Translations under genes and position numbers: made by a program
Part shown: piece by piece, positions 1 through 6,609 of the stretch
Layout: the number at the start of each line of letters is the position of its first letter
Numbering within the stretch: position 1 is the stretch's first letter
The notes under the pieces: generated by a model
Databases searched by the model: none
Seen by the model: the letters and a program-made list of their open reading frames with translations, nothing else
What the model was told of the DNA's origin: nothing
NCBI GenBank assembly: GCA_900556795.1
Contig: USQD01000106.1
Location: 1-6,769 of the forward strand
DNA from: an uncultured Prevotella sp.
GTDB lineage: Bacteria; Bacteroidota; Bacteroidia; Bacteroidales; Bacteroidaceae
Reading direction: 5' to 3'
DNA: 6,769 nucleotides

Positions 1-1
1 T

Positions 2-553
2 AGAAACATCTGTCAGTGGGTATTGTACAAGCGTTTGGGATGGAAAAAGGATGTAGCCTTCGAACTTCCTGAAAAGTATATCATCTGCTTAGCTCCTCAT
101 ACCAGCAACTGGGATTTGATTCTCGGTCAGCTGTTCGAACATGCAGAAGGTATGAAATGCAATTTCCTCATGAAGAAAGAATGGTTTTTCTGGCCTCTAG
201 GTCCCATCTTCCGCAGAATGGGAGGCATTCCGGTTTGGCGCAGCAAGCACACCAGCATGACCGACAACCTTGCAGAAGAAGCCAAGAAGCGCGAAAACTT
301 TGGACTTTGCATTACTCCAGAGGGCACCCGCTCACTGAATCCAGACTGGAAAAAGGGCTTTTACTTCATTGCCCTCAAGGCTGGTCTGCCTATCTATCTC
401 TACGGGGTTGACTTCCAGCGTCGCCTTATCCAGTGCAACAAAGTCGTCATTCCTTCTGGAGATGTAGATAAAGACATGCGCGAGATAAAACTCTACTTCA
501 AGGACTTTAAAGGCAAGAAGCCAGAGAAGTTCACCATTGGCGAAGTAGACTAA
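2..553 (+). CDS. Lysophospholipid acyltransferase, PlsC/AGPAT type (5' partial)
   Basis: The frame is open from the left edge to TAA at 551-553, giving 183 visible residues, so the true start lies just outside the window; the internal TTG at 23 is not needed as a start. Numbering from the codon at base 2, the acyltransferase motif I HTSNWD (H-x4-D) is at residues 33-38, with H33 the expected catalytic base and D38 its partner. A motif II-like GGIPVWR is at 74-80, the glycerophosphate-binding EGTRS at 107-111, and a motif IV-like GLPIYLYGVD at 128-137. By family these enzymes move an acyl group to a lysophospholipid such as 1-acylglycerol-3-phosphate at the inner face of the cytoplasmic membrane. 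No strong transmembrane helix is visible; the FFWPLG stretch may act as a membrane-surface anchor. Members of this short form are about 180-190 residues, so little is missing. The exact acceptor cannot be read from sequence: glycerophospholipid, ornithine lipid and other acceptors remain possible. Confidence 0.86.
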   Translation, partial: RNICQWVLYKRLGWKKDVAFELPEKYIICLAPHTSNWDLILGQLFEHAEGMKCNFLMKKEWFFWPLGPIFRRMGGIPVWRSKHTSMTDNLAEEAKKRENFGLCITPEGTRSLNPDWKKGFYFIALKAGLPIYLYGVDFQRRLIQCNKVVIPSGDVDKDMREIKLYFKDFKGKKPEKFTIGEVD

Positions 554-576
554 AAAAAGAGGGTTAAAAAAGAAAA

Positions 577-3267
577 GTGAAACATCAACATATAACATAT
601 TGTTTGGTAAGCAGTTTGCTGTTGGCTACAGGAATTACATTCCAAGCTAACGGCAAATCGTCTTTTGCTACCTATGATGATGGTAACAGCCTGGCTTGGG
701 AAGGTATAGATTACGATGACGACCCATGGGTATTCAATGCCTCCCGTCCTTATTTCCCAACAGCAGGTCTGTCAAACCGTCATATCTCATTATGGGCTTC
801 CCACGGCCGCTATTATTGCAATGACCTCCGCCGTTGGAAATGGCAACGCCCTAACCTCTTTTGTACAACGGAAGACCTGTTCACCCAAACCATCGTGGTG
901 CCCTATCTCATCCCAATGTTGCAAAATGCAGGTGCCGTGGTATTTACGCCCCGCGAAAGAGACTGGCAAAAGAACGAAATCATTGTAGACAACGATGATG
1001 CAGAAAAATCAGTATGCTACAAAGAATCGGCTACCGGCAGGAAATGGACCAATTGCGACTCTGTAGGCTTTGCCAACAAGCAGAACGTATACAGCGATGG
1101 CGAGAATCCTTTCCGCATGGGTACGGCAAGAAAAGCCAAAGCTACCAAGCGGAAGAAATTCAGCCAGGTCAGCTATCAGCCCCGTTTCCCTGAAGAAGGA
1201 AAATATGCGGTTTATGTCAGTTACCAGACGGTACCCAAGAGCGTGAGCGATGCAAGATACATCGTCTATCATAAGGGAGAAAAAACAGAATTCACCGTCA
1301 ATCAGAAGATGGGTGGCGGAACCTGGGTATACCTCGGCACCTTCGATTTCGACCGTGGATGCAATGAGTTCAACCGGGTGGTATGTACCAACCAGTCTTC
1401 CAAGAGAGGCATTGTAACCACAGATGCCGTACGCTTTGGTGGCGGTATGGGCAATATAGAACGCGAAGGCAATCTGAGCGAACTGCCCCGCTGCCTGGAA
1501 GGAGCGAGATATTACGCTCAGTGGGCCGGAGCACCCTACAAGGTTTATAGTGGAAGAGAAGGCAAGAACGACTATGCAGATGACATCAACACCCGCTCTC
1601 TGATGACCAACTGGCTGGGTGGCGGCAGTGTATACATGCCTGCTTTGGAAGGAAAAAATGTTCCTATCGAACTCTCGCTGGCACTACATAGCGACGCAGG
1701 ATATAACAATGATGGCAAGTCAACCTGGGGCGCACTCTCTATCTGTACCACCGATTTCAATGATGGTATGCTGAACAGCGGTGTATCCAGAATGGCTTCT
1801 AAGGATTTTGCCAAAGCACTACGTGATAATCTGGTAACAGATATCAGCGCTATCTATGGCGAGTTTGGCAAGCGCTATCTATGGGACCGCAACTATTCAG
1901 AGACTCGCCTGCCCGAGGTTCCTTCCGCCATCCTCGAGATGCTCTCTCACCAGAGTTTCCCGGACATGCGTATCGCACAGGACCCGATGGGAAAATTTGC
2001 CATAGCCCGATCTATCTACAAGACCATCTTGAGATATATAAACAGCAATCATGACAAGCCATACGTGGTTCAGCCGCTGGCTCCCAAAAACTTCAGCGTA
2101 GAACTGGATGATAATTTTGCAAATCTTTCCTGGACTCCACAGCTCGATTCCATCGAACCTTCTGCACGCCCTACCCGATATATTGTATATAAGGCTGAAG
2201 GTAAGGGAGGTTTTGACAACGGAACCGTTGTAAGACGTCCCAACTGTCAAATCAAGATGGAACCAGGCAAACTATATAGTTTCAAGGTGGCTGCCCTTAA
2301 CGCTGGTGGCGAGAGCTTCCCAACCGAAACGCTCTCGGCACTCTACAATCCAACAGCTACGAAGTCGGTATTGGTTGTCAACAACTTCCATCGTCTCGCT
2401 TCACCACAAGTAGAAGACAATGATTATATCCAAGGTTTCGACTTCGACAAAGACCCAGGTGTCAGCTATGGACTTACAGCCGGATGGAGCGGAAAGCAGA
2501 CCAGCTTCGATATTAACAGGATGGGACAGGAAACCACCAACGGACTAGGTTATTGCGGCAATGAGATGATAGGAAAGTTTGTGGCAGGCAATGATTTCAA
2601 CTATGTAGTAAGCCATGCACGGAGCATCGCTTTGGCAAACAAATACAACATTGCCAGCTGTTCCAGCGAAGCAGTCGCCAATGGCAAGGTAAGGATGGAA
2701 AACTATCAGGCAGTAGACCTTATCAACGGTCTGGAACGAAATGACGGTTATACCCGTGAATACTACAAGACATTCACCCCTGCCCTGCAGAAACGCATCA
2801 CTTATTATGCTCTCTGTGGAGGCAAGATGCTCATCAGCGGTTCGTATAACGGAAGCGACATGCAGACCGAAGAGGAACAAGACTTCATGAATGACATTCT
2901 CAAGGTGAATTATGAGCCTACGGGCACCAAATTCATCATACAGGACATCAACCCGGAAGATTCCACCATCACGGAACGAGATAGTATCGTGTATACTACG
3001 GATAGTGTGGCAGGCATGGGGATGGAGTTCAACTATTACAGTCAGTTGAACGATCGCCACTACGCCACCACCCATCCTGAGATATTAAATCCTGCAGTGA
3101 AGAAAGCCTTCACAGCGATGCAATATACCTCAGGAACCAGTGCTGCCGTAGCATATAAGAGTTCCAGCTATCGAACCTTCGTCATGGGATTCCCATTGGA
3201 ATGTATCATCGATGAGAAAACCCGCAACGACATCATGCTGGGAATCCTCAAGTTCCTAACAGAATAA
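577..3267 (+). CDS. Exported Amidase_3-fold hydrolase with inserted golvesin-type domain, FnIII and C-terminal alpha/beta domain
   Basis: An 896-residue protein. GTG at 577 is the only start upstream of the signal peptide: an in-frame TAA sits at 565-567 and the next in-frame Met is past residue 100. Residues 1-26 form a signal peptide (short polar-basic N-terminus, hydrophobic LVSSLLLATGITF, likely cut near QANG) without a lipobox. Residues 68-130 and about 305-490 together match Amidase_3: H76 (SHG), E99 (TTED) and H371 (LHSDAG) fit the three zinc ligands, and E454 (AILEML) fits the catalytic glutamate of the PSxLxE motif. Between the halves, about 131-290 resembles the golvesin/xanthan-lyase carbohydrate-binding-like domain (EIIVDNDDAE at its start, GTWVYLGTF in the middle, TTDAVRF at its end). 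A fibronectin type III domain spans about 498-592. An alpha/beta domain of unknown role fills 596-896, with GGKMLISGSYNGSDM at 748-762. Databases may label such proteins 'xanthan lyase'; the residues favour cleavage of the amide in peptidoglycan or a related glycopeptide. It lies 23 bases after the acyltransferase. Gene call sure; enzyme assignment probable. Confidence 0.88.
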   Translation: MKHQHITYCLVSSLLLATGITFQANGKSSFATYDDGNSLAWEGIDYDDDPWVFNASRPYFPTAGLSNRHISLWASHGRYYCNDLRRWKWQRPNLFCTTEDLFTQTIVVPYLIPMLQNAGAVVFTPRERDWQKNEIIVDNDDAEKSVCYKESATGRKWTNCDSVGFANKQNVYSDGENPFRMGTARKAKATKRKKFSQVSYQPRFPEEGKYAVYVSYQTVPKSVSDARYIVYHKGEKTEFTVNQKMGGGTWVYLGTFDFDRGCNEFNRVVCTNQSSKRGIVTTDAVRFGGGMGNIEREGNLSELPRCLEGARYYAQWAGAPYKVYSGREGKNDYADDINTRSLMTNWLGGGSVYMPALEGKNVPIELSLALHSDAGYNNDGKSTWGALSICTTDFNDGMLNSGVSRMASKDFAKALRDNLVTDISAIYGEFGKRYLWDRNYSETRLPEVPSAILEMLSHQSFPDMRIAQDPMGKFAIARSIYKTILRYINSNHDKPYVVQPLAPKNFSVELDDNFANLSWTPQLDSIEPSARPTRYIVYKAEGKGGFDNGTVVRRPNCQIKMEPGKLYSFKVAALNAGGESFPTETLSALYNPTATKSVLVVNNFHRLASPQVEDNDYIQGFDFDKDPGVSYGLTAGWSGKQTSFDINRMGQETTNGLGYCGNEMIGKFVAGNDFNYVVSHARSIALANKYNIASCSSEAVANGKVRMENYQAVDLINGLERNDGYTREYYKTFTPALQKRITYYALCGGKMLISGSYNGSDMQTEEEQDFMNDILKVNYEPTGTKFIIQDINPEDSTITERDSIVYTTDSVAGMGMEFNYYSQLNDRHYATTHPEILNPAVKKAFTAMQYTSGTSAAVAYKSSSYRTFVMGFPLECIIDEKTRNDIMLGILKFLTE

Positions 3268-3347
3268 TCAATTTCTTAACGGAATAGGAGAATAAAAGAA
3301 TAAACATAATAATAATAACAATTTGAGCAAACTTTGCAAATCATAAT

Positions 3348-3375
3348 GTTCAAAGTTCAAGGTTCAAAGTTCAAA
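3348..3375 (+). repeat. Four tandem heptamers GTTCAAA/GTTCAAG
   Basis: Four 7-base units follow each other without gaps: GTTCAAA, GTTCAAG, GTTCAAA, GTTCAAA. They lie in the gap between the amidase gene and the small hypothetical gene, ending 12 bases before that gene's preferred ATG. Read in its frame they would encode FKVQGSKFKV, a low-complexity peptide I remember as a recurrent spurious N-terminus in Bacteroidota annotations. The unit is too short and unspaced for a CRISPR. The region before it (3326-3340) has AAACTTTG, which only partly fits the -7 element and has no TTTG at the right distance. Confidence 0.8.
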
Positions 3376-3387
3376 GTAAAAAAGGAT

Positions 3388-3729
3388 ATGTATAAAATTC
3401 AAGCAAACCAGTCTGGCACACGCTCTATCGAAGTGAGCGACCAGCATTTAGAGACTATTGACAAGTATCAGCTGCTCCGCAACCTCGTAGATAGCAATGG
3501 TATCATCGACGAGGAAGTGCTCGACAAGTTGAAGTTCAACGTTCGTTCTCTCCTGGAGAGCAGCGACATCAAGGACAAGGCGTTGCTCGACCTCTGCCTC
3601 GACGTAATCTACCATCAGAACATGAAGGCGCTCGGTCTCCACAATCTCGTATTGCTCTACGTAGACTGGAAGGATAAGAAGGCGGCAGAAGAAGCTGCAG
3701 GAGCAGAGCCTGATGCAGTAAATGATTAA
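3388..3729 (+). CDS. Small acidic helical protein, function unknown, upstream of ygiQ
   Basis: A 113-residue protein that I do not recognise. I chose ATG 3388 because the protein-like sequence begins there (MYKIQANQSGTRSIEV). The upstream in-frame starts (TTG 3334, ATG 3346) would only add the translation of the heptamer repeat and a lysine run. AAAGGA directly abuts the ATG and is too close to act as a normal ribosome site, which is not unusual in this phylum. The body from about residue 20 to 95 looks all-helical, with short amphipathic segments (LETIDKYQLLRNLVDSNGI, DKLKFNVRSLLESSDIKD, LLDLCLDVIYHQNMKALG). The C-terminus is an Ala/Glu-rich, probably disordered acidic tail (KKAAEEAAGAEPDAVND). 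There is no signal peptide, membrane helix or DNA-binding motif. The gene ends 10 bases before ygiQ, so the two are very likely co-transcribed. A role linked to YgiQ is inference from position only. Confidence 0.8.
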   Translation: MYKIQANQSGTRSIEVSDQHLETIDKYQLLRNLVDSNGIIDEEVLDKLKFNVRSLLESSDIKDKALLDLCLDVIYHQNMKALGLHNLVLLYVDWKDKKAAEEAAGAEPDAVND

Positions 3730-3739
3730 ATAATTTTGA

Positions 3740-6049
3740 ATGGATTATAAGTTAACAGATTTTCTGCCAACCACCAAGAAGGAGTGCGAACTCAGAGGAT
3801 GGGATGAACTGGACGTCATCCTCTTTTCGGGTGATGCCTATGTAGATCATCCATCCTTCGGACCGGCTATCCTCGGAAGAATCCTGGAGGCTAACGGCTA
3901 TCGCGTAGCCATCGTGCCTCAGCCCGACTGGCATGGCGATTTCCGTGACTTCAAGAAGCTCGGTCGCCCTCGCCTCTTCTTCGGTGTATCACCGGGAGCC
4001 ATGGACTCGATGGTGAATCGCTACACGGCAAACCGCCGAATGCGCAGCGAAGATGCTTTCAGCCCCGACTCCCGTCACGATATGCGCCCCGACTATCCGT
4101 CTATCGTCTATACCCAAATACTGAAGAAACTCTATCCCGATGTACCTGTGGCACTGGGCGGTATTGAGGCTTCGTTGCGCCGCATCAGCCACTACGACTA
4201 CTGGAAGGATGAGCTGCGCAAGTGCATCCTCTGCGATTCGGGTGCCGACCTCATTCTCTACGGCATGGGCGAACGCTCTATCGTGGAACTTGCCAACGCC
4301 TTCGCCGAAGGCAAGACCATGGACCAGATTCACGAAATGCCGCAGGTGGCTTTCTACTGCAAGGAGAAAGACATTCCGGGCGGATTCAAGGACGATGACA
4401 TCATCCTGCACAGTCATGAGGAGTGCCTTCACAACAAGAAGGGACAGGCAGAGAACGTGCGCCATTTGGAGGAAGAAGCCAACAAGATGCATGCCCAGCG
4501 CATGATTCAGGAGACCGACGGCAAGTATGTGGTGGTGAATCCACCGTTCCCGCTGATGACCACCGAGGAACTGGATGCCGCCTTCGACCTGCCTTATACC
4601 CGTCTGCCTCATCCTAAGTACAAAGGCAAGACCATTCCGGCATACGAGATGATCAAGTTCTCCGTAAACCTGCATCGCGGCTGCTTCGGCGGTTGCTCGT
4701 TCTGTACCATTTCGGCGCATCAGGGCAAGTTCGTGGTTTGCCGAAGCAAGGAGAGTATCCTGAAAGAGGTAAAGAAAATCATCGAAATGCCAGATTTCAA
4801 GGGATATCTGAGCGACCTGGGCGGTCCTTCGGCTAATATGTATGGCATGCATGGCAAGAATCAGAAAGCTTGCGAGGTATGTAAACGACCATCATGTGTG
4901 AACCCACAGATTTGTCCGAACCTGAATACCGACCACAGTAAGCTGCTGGAGATTTACCATGCCGTAGATGCCCTGCCAGGCATCAAGAAGAGCTTCATCG
5001 GTAGTGGTGTGCGCTACGACCTGCTCCTGCACAAGAGCAAGGACGAGAAGGTAAACCAGGCAGCAAGGGAATATACCCGCGAACTGATTACCAAGCACGT
5101 GAGCGGCCGATTGAAGGTTGCACCGGAGCATACCAGTCCAGAGGTTCTGAAGTTCATGCGCAAACCATCGTTCGACCTGTTCTACGAGTTCAAGCGCATC
5201 TTCGACAAGATCAACAAGGAAGAAGGACTCAACCAGCAGATCATTCCATACTTCATCAGTTCGCATCCGGGCTGTCATGAGGAGGATATGGCGGAACTGG
5301 CGGTCATCACCAAGGGTCTCGACTTCCATCTGGAGCAGGTGCAGGACTTCACTCCTACCCCAATGACGATTTCTACGGAAACCTGGTACACGGGATATGA
5401 TCCATATACATTGGAACCAGTATTCAGTGCCAAGACGCAGAAGGAAAAGCTTGCCCAGCGCATGTTCTTCTTCTGGTATAAGCCAGAGGAGCGCCGTGCC
5501 ATCGAAAGTGAACTTCGCCGCATCGGCAGAGCCGACCTCATCGACAAGCTCTACGACAAGAAGAGTTTTGACCGCGGATTCAAGGGAAAGAAAACCAATT
5601 ACGATGACAAGGCAATTGGTTCTACCTATGATAATCCGGGGGTTGGCAGAGGAGCTAAAGGCAAGCGTGGAGCCGGCAGAAATGTTCCAGAAGCAAACGC
5701 TGGCAGAGGTCGTGGAAGAAATACTTCAGACCACTTTGCCCCAAAGGGTTACGGCAATGTAGGATGCTATGACGAAGAGAAATACCTTAACAATGGAAAA
5801 TCTCTCAAGTCAGGCAAACCCACGAATGCAAACATCCGCGATGCGGTAGCAGCAGCAAGAGCCGAACTCCGTAATCAGAAAGACCCAAATGCCGGTTTCT
5901 TCAAGGATAAGAAGAAAAAGAGTTTCAACCCTAATTTCGACAACGACAACCACAATCGCAAGAACCGTTATAACAGCGGTGACAAGAACGAACGTGGAGG
6001 CGGTCGTGGAAATCAGGGAAGAAACGAAGGCAGAGGAAGAAGAAGATAA
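3740..6049 (+). CDS. ygiQ: YgiQ family radical SAM protein with Arg/Gly-rich tail
   Basis: A 769-residue cytoplasmic protein of the YgiQ (UPF0313) family; its reaction is not established. The N-terminal Radical_SAM_N-type region (about 10-300) contains family-typical stretches such as LFSGDAYVDHPSFG, FFGVSPGAMDSMVNRYTANR and ALGGIEASLRR. The radical SAM core (about 303-530) starts with RGCFGGCSFC: C315, C319 and C322 form the CxxxCxxC triad expected to hold the [4Fe-4S] cluster that cleaves S-adenosylmethionine. A second set of cysteines, C378, C381, C386 and C392, could hold another metal or cluster. Next comes DFTPTPMTIST at 536-546 and a DUF3362-like region to about 605. Residues from about 610 to 769 are low complexity and basic, with Gly-Arg clusters (GRGRGR at 655-660, ERGGGRG at 751-757, GRGRRR at the end), suggesting RNA binding. 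ATG 3740 is the first start and gives a normal N-terminus. It follows the small unknown gene by 10 bases and is followed by a strong hairpin, so it probably ends the transcript. Confidence 0.97.
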   Translation: MDYKLTDFLPTTKKECELRGWDELDVILFSGDAYVDHPSFGPAILGRILEANGYRVAIVPQPDWHGDFRDFKKLGRPRLFFGVSPGAMDSMVNRYTANRRMRSEDAFSPDSRHDMRPDYPSIVYTQILKKLYPDVPVALGGIEASLRRISHYDYWKDELRKCILCDSGADLILYGMGERSIVELANAFAEGKTMDQIHEMPQVAFYCKEKDIPGGFKDDDIILHSHEECLHNKKGQAENVRHLEEEANKMHAQRMIQETDGKYVVVNPPFPLMTTEELDAAFDLPYTRLPHPKYKGKTIPAYEMIKFSVNLHRGCFGGCSFCTISAHQGKFVVCRSKESILKEVKKIIEMPDFKGYLSDLGGPSANMYGMHGKNQKACEVCKRPSCVNPQICPNLNTDHSKLLEIYHAVDALPGIKKSFIGSGVRYDLLLHKSKDEKVNQAAREYTRELITKHVSGRLKVAPEHTSPEVLKFMRKPSFDLFYEFKRIFDKINKEEGLNQQIIPYFISSHPGCHEEDMAELAVITKGLDFHLEQVQDFTPTPMTISTETWYTGYDPYTLEPVFSAKTQKEKLAQRMFFFWYKPEERRAIESELRRIGRADLIDKLYDKKSFDRGFKGKKTNYDDKAIGSTYDNPGVGRGAKGKRGAGRNVPEANAGRGRGRNTSDHFAPKGYGNVGCYDEEKYLNNGKSLKSGKPTNANIRDAVAAARAELRNQKDPNAGFFKDKKKKSFNPNFDNDNHNRKNRYNSGDKNERGGGRGNQGRNEGRGRRR

Positions 6050-6053
6050 AAAA

Positions 6054-6102
6054 TTAAGCCTGGATAGGATGATTTCTTTCAACCAACCCTATTCAGGCTT
6101 AA
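6054..6102 (+). terminator. Strong stem-loop just after ygiQ, probable terminator
   Basis: TTAAGCCTGGATAGG (6054-6068) pairs with CCTATTCAGGCTTAA (6088-6102): 15 pairs with a single G-T wobble and a 19-base loop, starting five bases after the ygiQ stop codon. Position fits a transcript end. The 3' flank is only ATTA and not a run of T, while six A (6048-6053) precede the stem. A classical intrinsic terminator therefore reads better for transcription coming from the right on the minus strand; for ygiQ it may work as a weak terminator or a 3' end stabiliser. Confidence 0.65.
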
Positions 6103-6182
6103 ATTATGCCATTATACTTTTGCAAAATCATTCAGGAGTTTTGTTATTTTTGGAACTGCAGCATTAGGATAAGTAAAATTTC

Positions 6183-6227
6183 TGAAATGATAACATTCTT
6201 GGCAATTCCCTGAAGAATGAAATGATA
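6183..6227 (+). repeat. Ten-base direct repeat flanking a small hairpin
   Basis: TGAAATGATA occurs at 6183-6192 and again at 6218-6227. Between them CATTCTT (6194-6200) can pair with AAGAATG (6213-6219) around a 12-base loop; the right arm overlaps the second repeat by two bases. The stretch from 6103 to 6220 otherwise holds nothing I can identify: a TACTTTTG at 6115-6122 resembles a -7 element but lacks an upstream TTTG, and a 35-codon ORF at 6106-6213 has no recognisable content. In AT-rich DNA these repeats may be chance. Confidence 0.4.
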
Positions 6228-6415
6228 GAAAAATTAAAAGACTCAGACAAATATGCACCAGATACTATGGTCGCGAAGACAATAATCCTGCTTATCGAAA
6301 CAATAGTCGCCATATCGTGCTTGTTCCTTCAGGATTCAAAGGTTTTGAACTCCCTGACCATTCTGTACTGACAACAGATGCTTCACGTTTCTGGGCAGCT
6401 CCCCAAAATCAGTAA
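6221..6415 (+). pseudogene. Degraded coding remnant, family not recognised
   Basis: An open frame runs from just after TGA 6218-6220 to TAA 6413-6415 (64 codons) and contains no ATG, GTG or TTG that could give a full-length protein. Its translation is nevertheless protein-like: RYYGREDNNPAYRNNSRHI from about 6260, then VLVPSGFKGFELPDHSVL, then TTDASRFWAAPQNQ at the end. It looks like the C-terminus of a real domain (charged start, buried-strand VLVP, aromatic FW near the end) rather than a chance frame. A separate frame starting at ATG 6223 reads MIEKLKDSDKYAPDT before turning hydrophobic; a frameshift near 6250-6265 could have joined the two. I read it as the tail of a decayed gene, perhaps left by an insertion or deletion. 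I cannot name its family, and a small intact gene with an unusual start is not excluded. Confidence 0.45.
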
Positions 6416-6430
6416 CTGCCAATTTGTTAG

Positions 6431-6470
6431 ATGGGCGTTCCGAATTGCTGCGGATTGCATAATTCCCCAT
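6431..6470 (+). other. Imperfect inverted repeat upstream of the rpn promoter
   Basis: ATGGG (6431-6435) pairs with CCCAT (6466-6470), and GAATT (6442-6446) with AATTC (6461-6465). The right-hand arms are contiguous, while the left-hand arms are separated by six bases, so the stem would carry a one-sided bulge. GCGTT (6435-6439) could instead pair with AACGC (6476-6480), which is followed by six A. It may be a weak hairpin insulating the rpn promoter, or nothing. A 60-codon frame that starts here (6431-6613) runs through the promoter and leader and is not a credible gene. Confidence 0.3.
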
Positions 6471-6497
6471 TCTTCAACGCAAAAAACAATCTAAAAA

Positions 6498-6529
6498 TTT
6501 GGAAGTTACAAATATTCAGTGTACCTTTG
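6498..6529 (+). promoter_or_regulatory. Consensus Bacteroidota housekeeping promoter for the rpn gene
   Basis: TTTG at 6498-6501 and TACCTTTG at 6522-6529 are separated by 20 bases. This fits the known Bacteroidota primary sigma factor pattern TTTG, 19-21 bases, TAnnTTTG in every defined position. The upstream side is A/T-rich (AAAAAACAATCTAAAAA, 6481-6497). Transcription should begin near 6534-6538, leaving a leader of about 85 bases before the rpn start. Confidence 0.75.
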
Positions 6530-6596
6530 CAGAAGATAGGCGGCGCTCGGCAATTTGAGAGCAAGCTTTCATTGCGCTCTCTGGCACTATCTTTGC
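6529..6596 (+). promoter_or_regulatory. Foldable leader before rpn, with an alternative -7 box
   Basis: AAGATAG (6533-6539) is the exact reverse complement of CTATCTT (6587-6593), so most of the leader can be closed by a 7-pair stem. Inside, GCAAT (6550-6554) pairs with ATTGC (6571-6575), and GAGAG (6557-6561) with CTTTC (6566-6570) around loop CAAG, one pair being G-U. A competing pairing joins GAGAGC (6557-6562) to GCTCTC (6576-6581). The closing right arm is also part of TATCTTTG (6588-6595), a good -7 element; the nearest -33 candidate is TTTC at 6567-6570, 17 bases away, which is poor. The region may be a structured RNA leader, a second promoter with a palindromic operator, or both. I recognise no riboswitch class. 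Confidence 0.5.
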
Positions 6597-6609
6597 AAAT
6601 AATAAAAAA

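Noticed and set aside
23..553. TTG 23 as the true start of the acyltransferase gene
   Set aside because: The frame is open to the window edge and the upstream residues (NICQWV) fit the family's usual N-terminus, so the gene is truncated by the window.
2545..3075. Minus-strand open frame (176 codons) inside the amidase gene
   Set aside because: Overlaps a continuous, domain-structured + strand gene; its translation has no recognisable motif.
3329..3336. AAACTTTG as a promoter for the small gene-ygiQ unit
   Set aside because: Lacks the T of TAnnTTTG, and no TTTG lies 19-21 bases upstream; a promoter here is possible but not supported.
3348..3375. CRISPR-like array
   Set aside because: Units are 7 bases with no spacers and no cas genes nearby.
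3334..3387. N-terminal extension of the small gene from TTG 3334 or ATG 3346
   Set aside because: The extension encodes only the heptamer repeat and a lysine run; ATG 3388 starts the protein-like part.
3989..4852. Long minus-strand open frame (287 codons) inside ygiQ
   Set aside because: It lies opposite the strongly conserved YgiQ sequence, has no family signature, and is explained by the codon bias of the + strand gene.
6115..6122. TACTTTTG as a promoter
   Set aside because: Matches the -7 pattern but has no TTTG at the required distance and no intact gene directly downstream.
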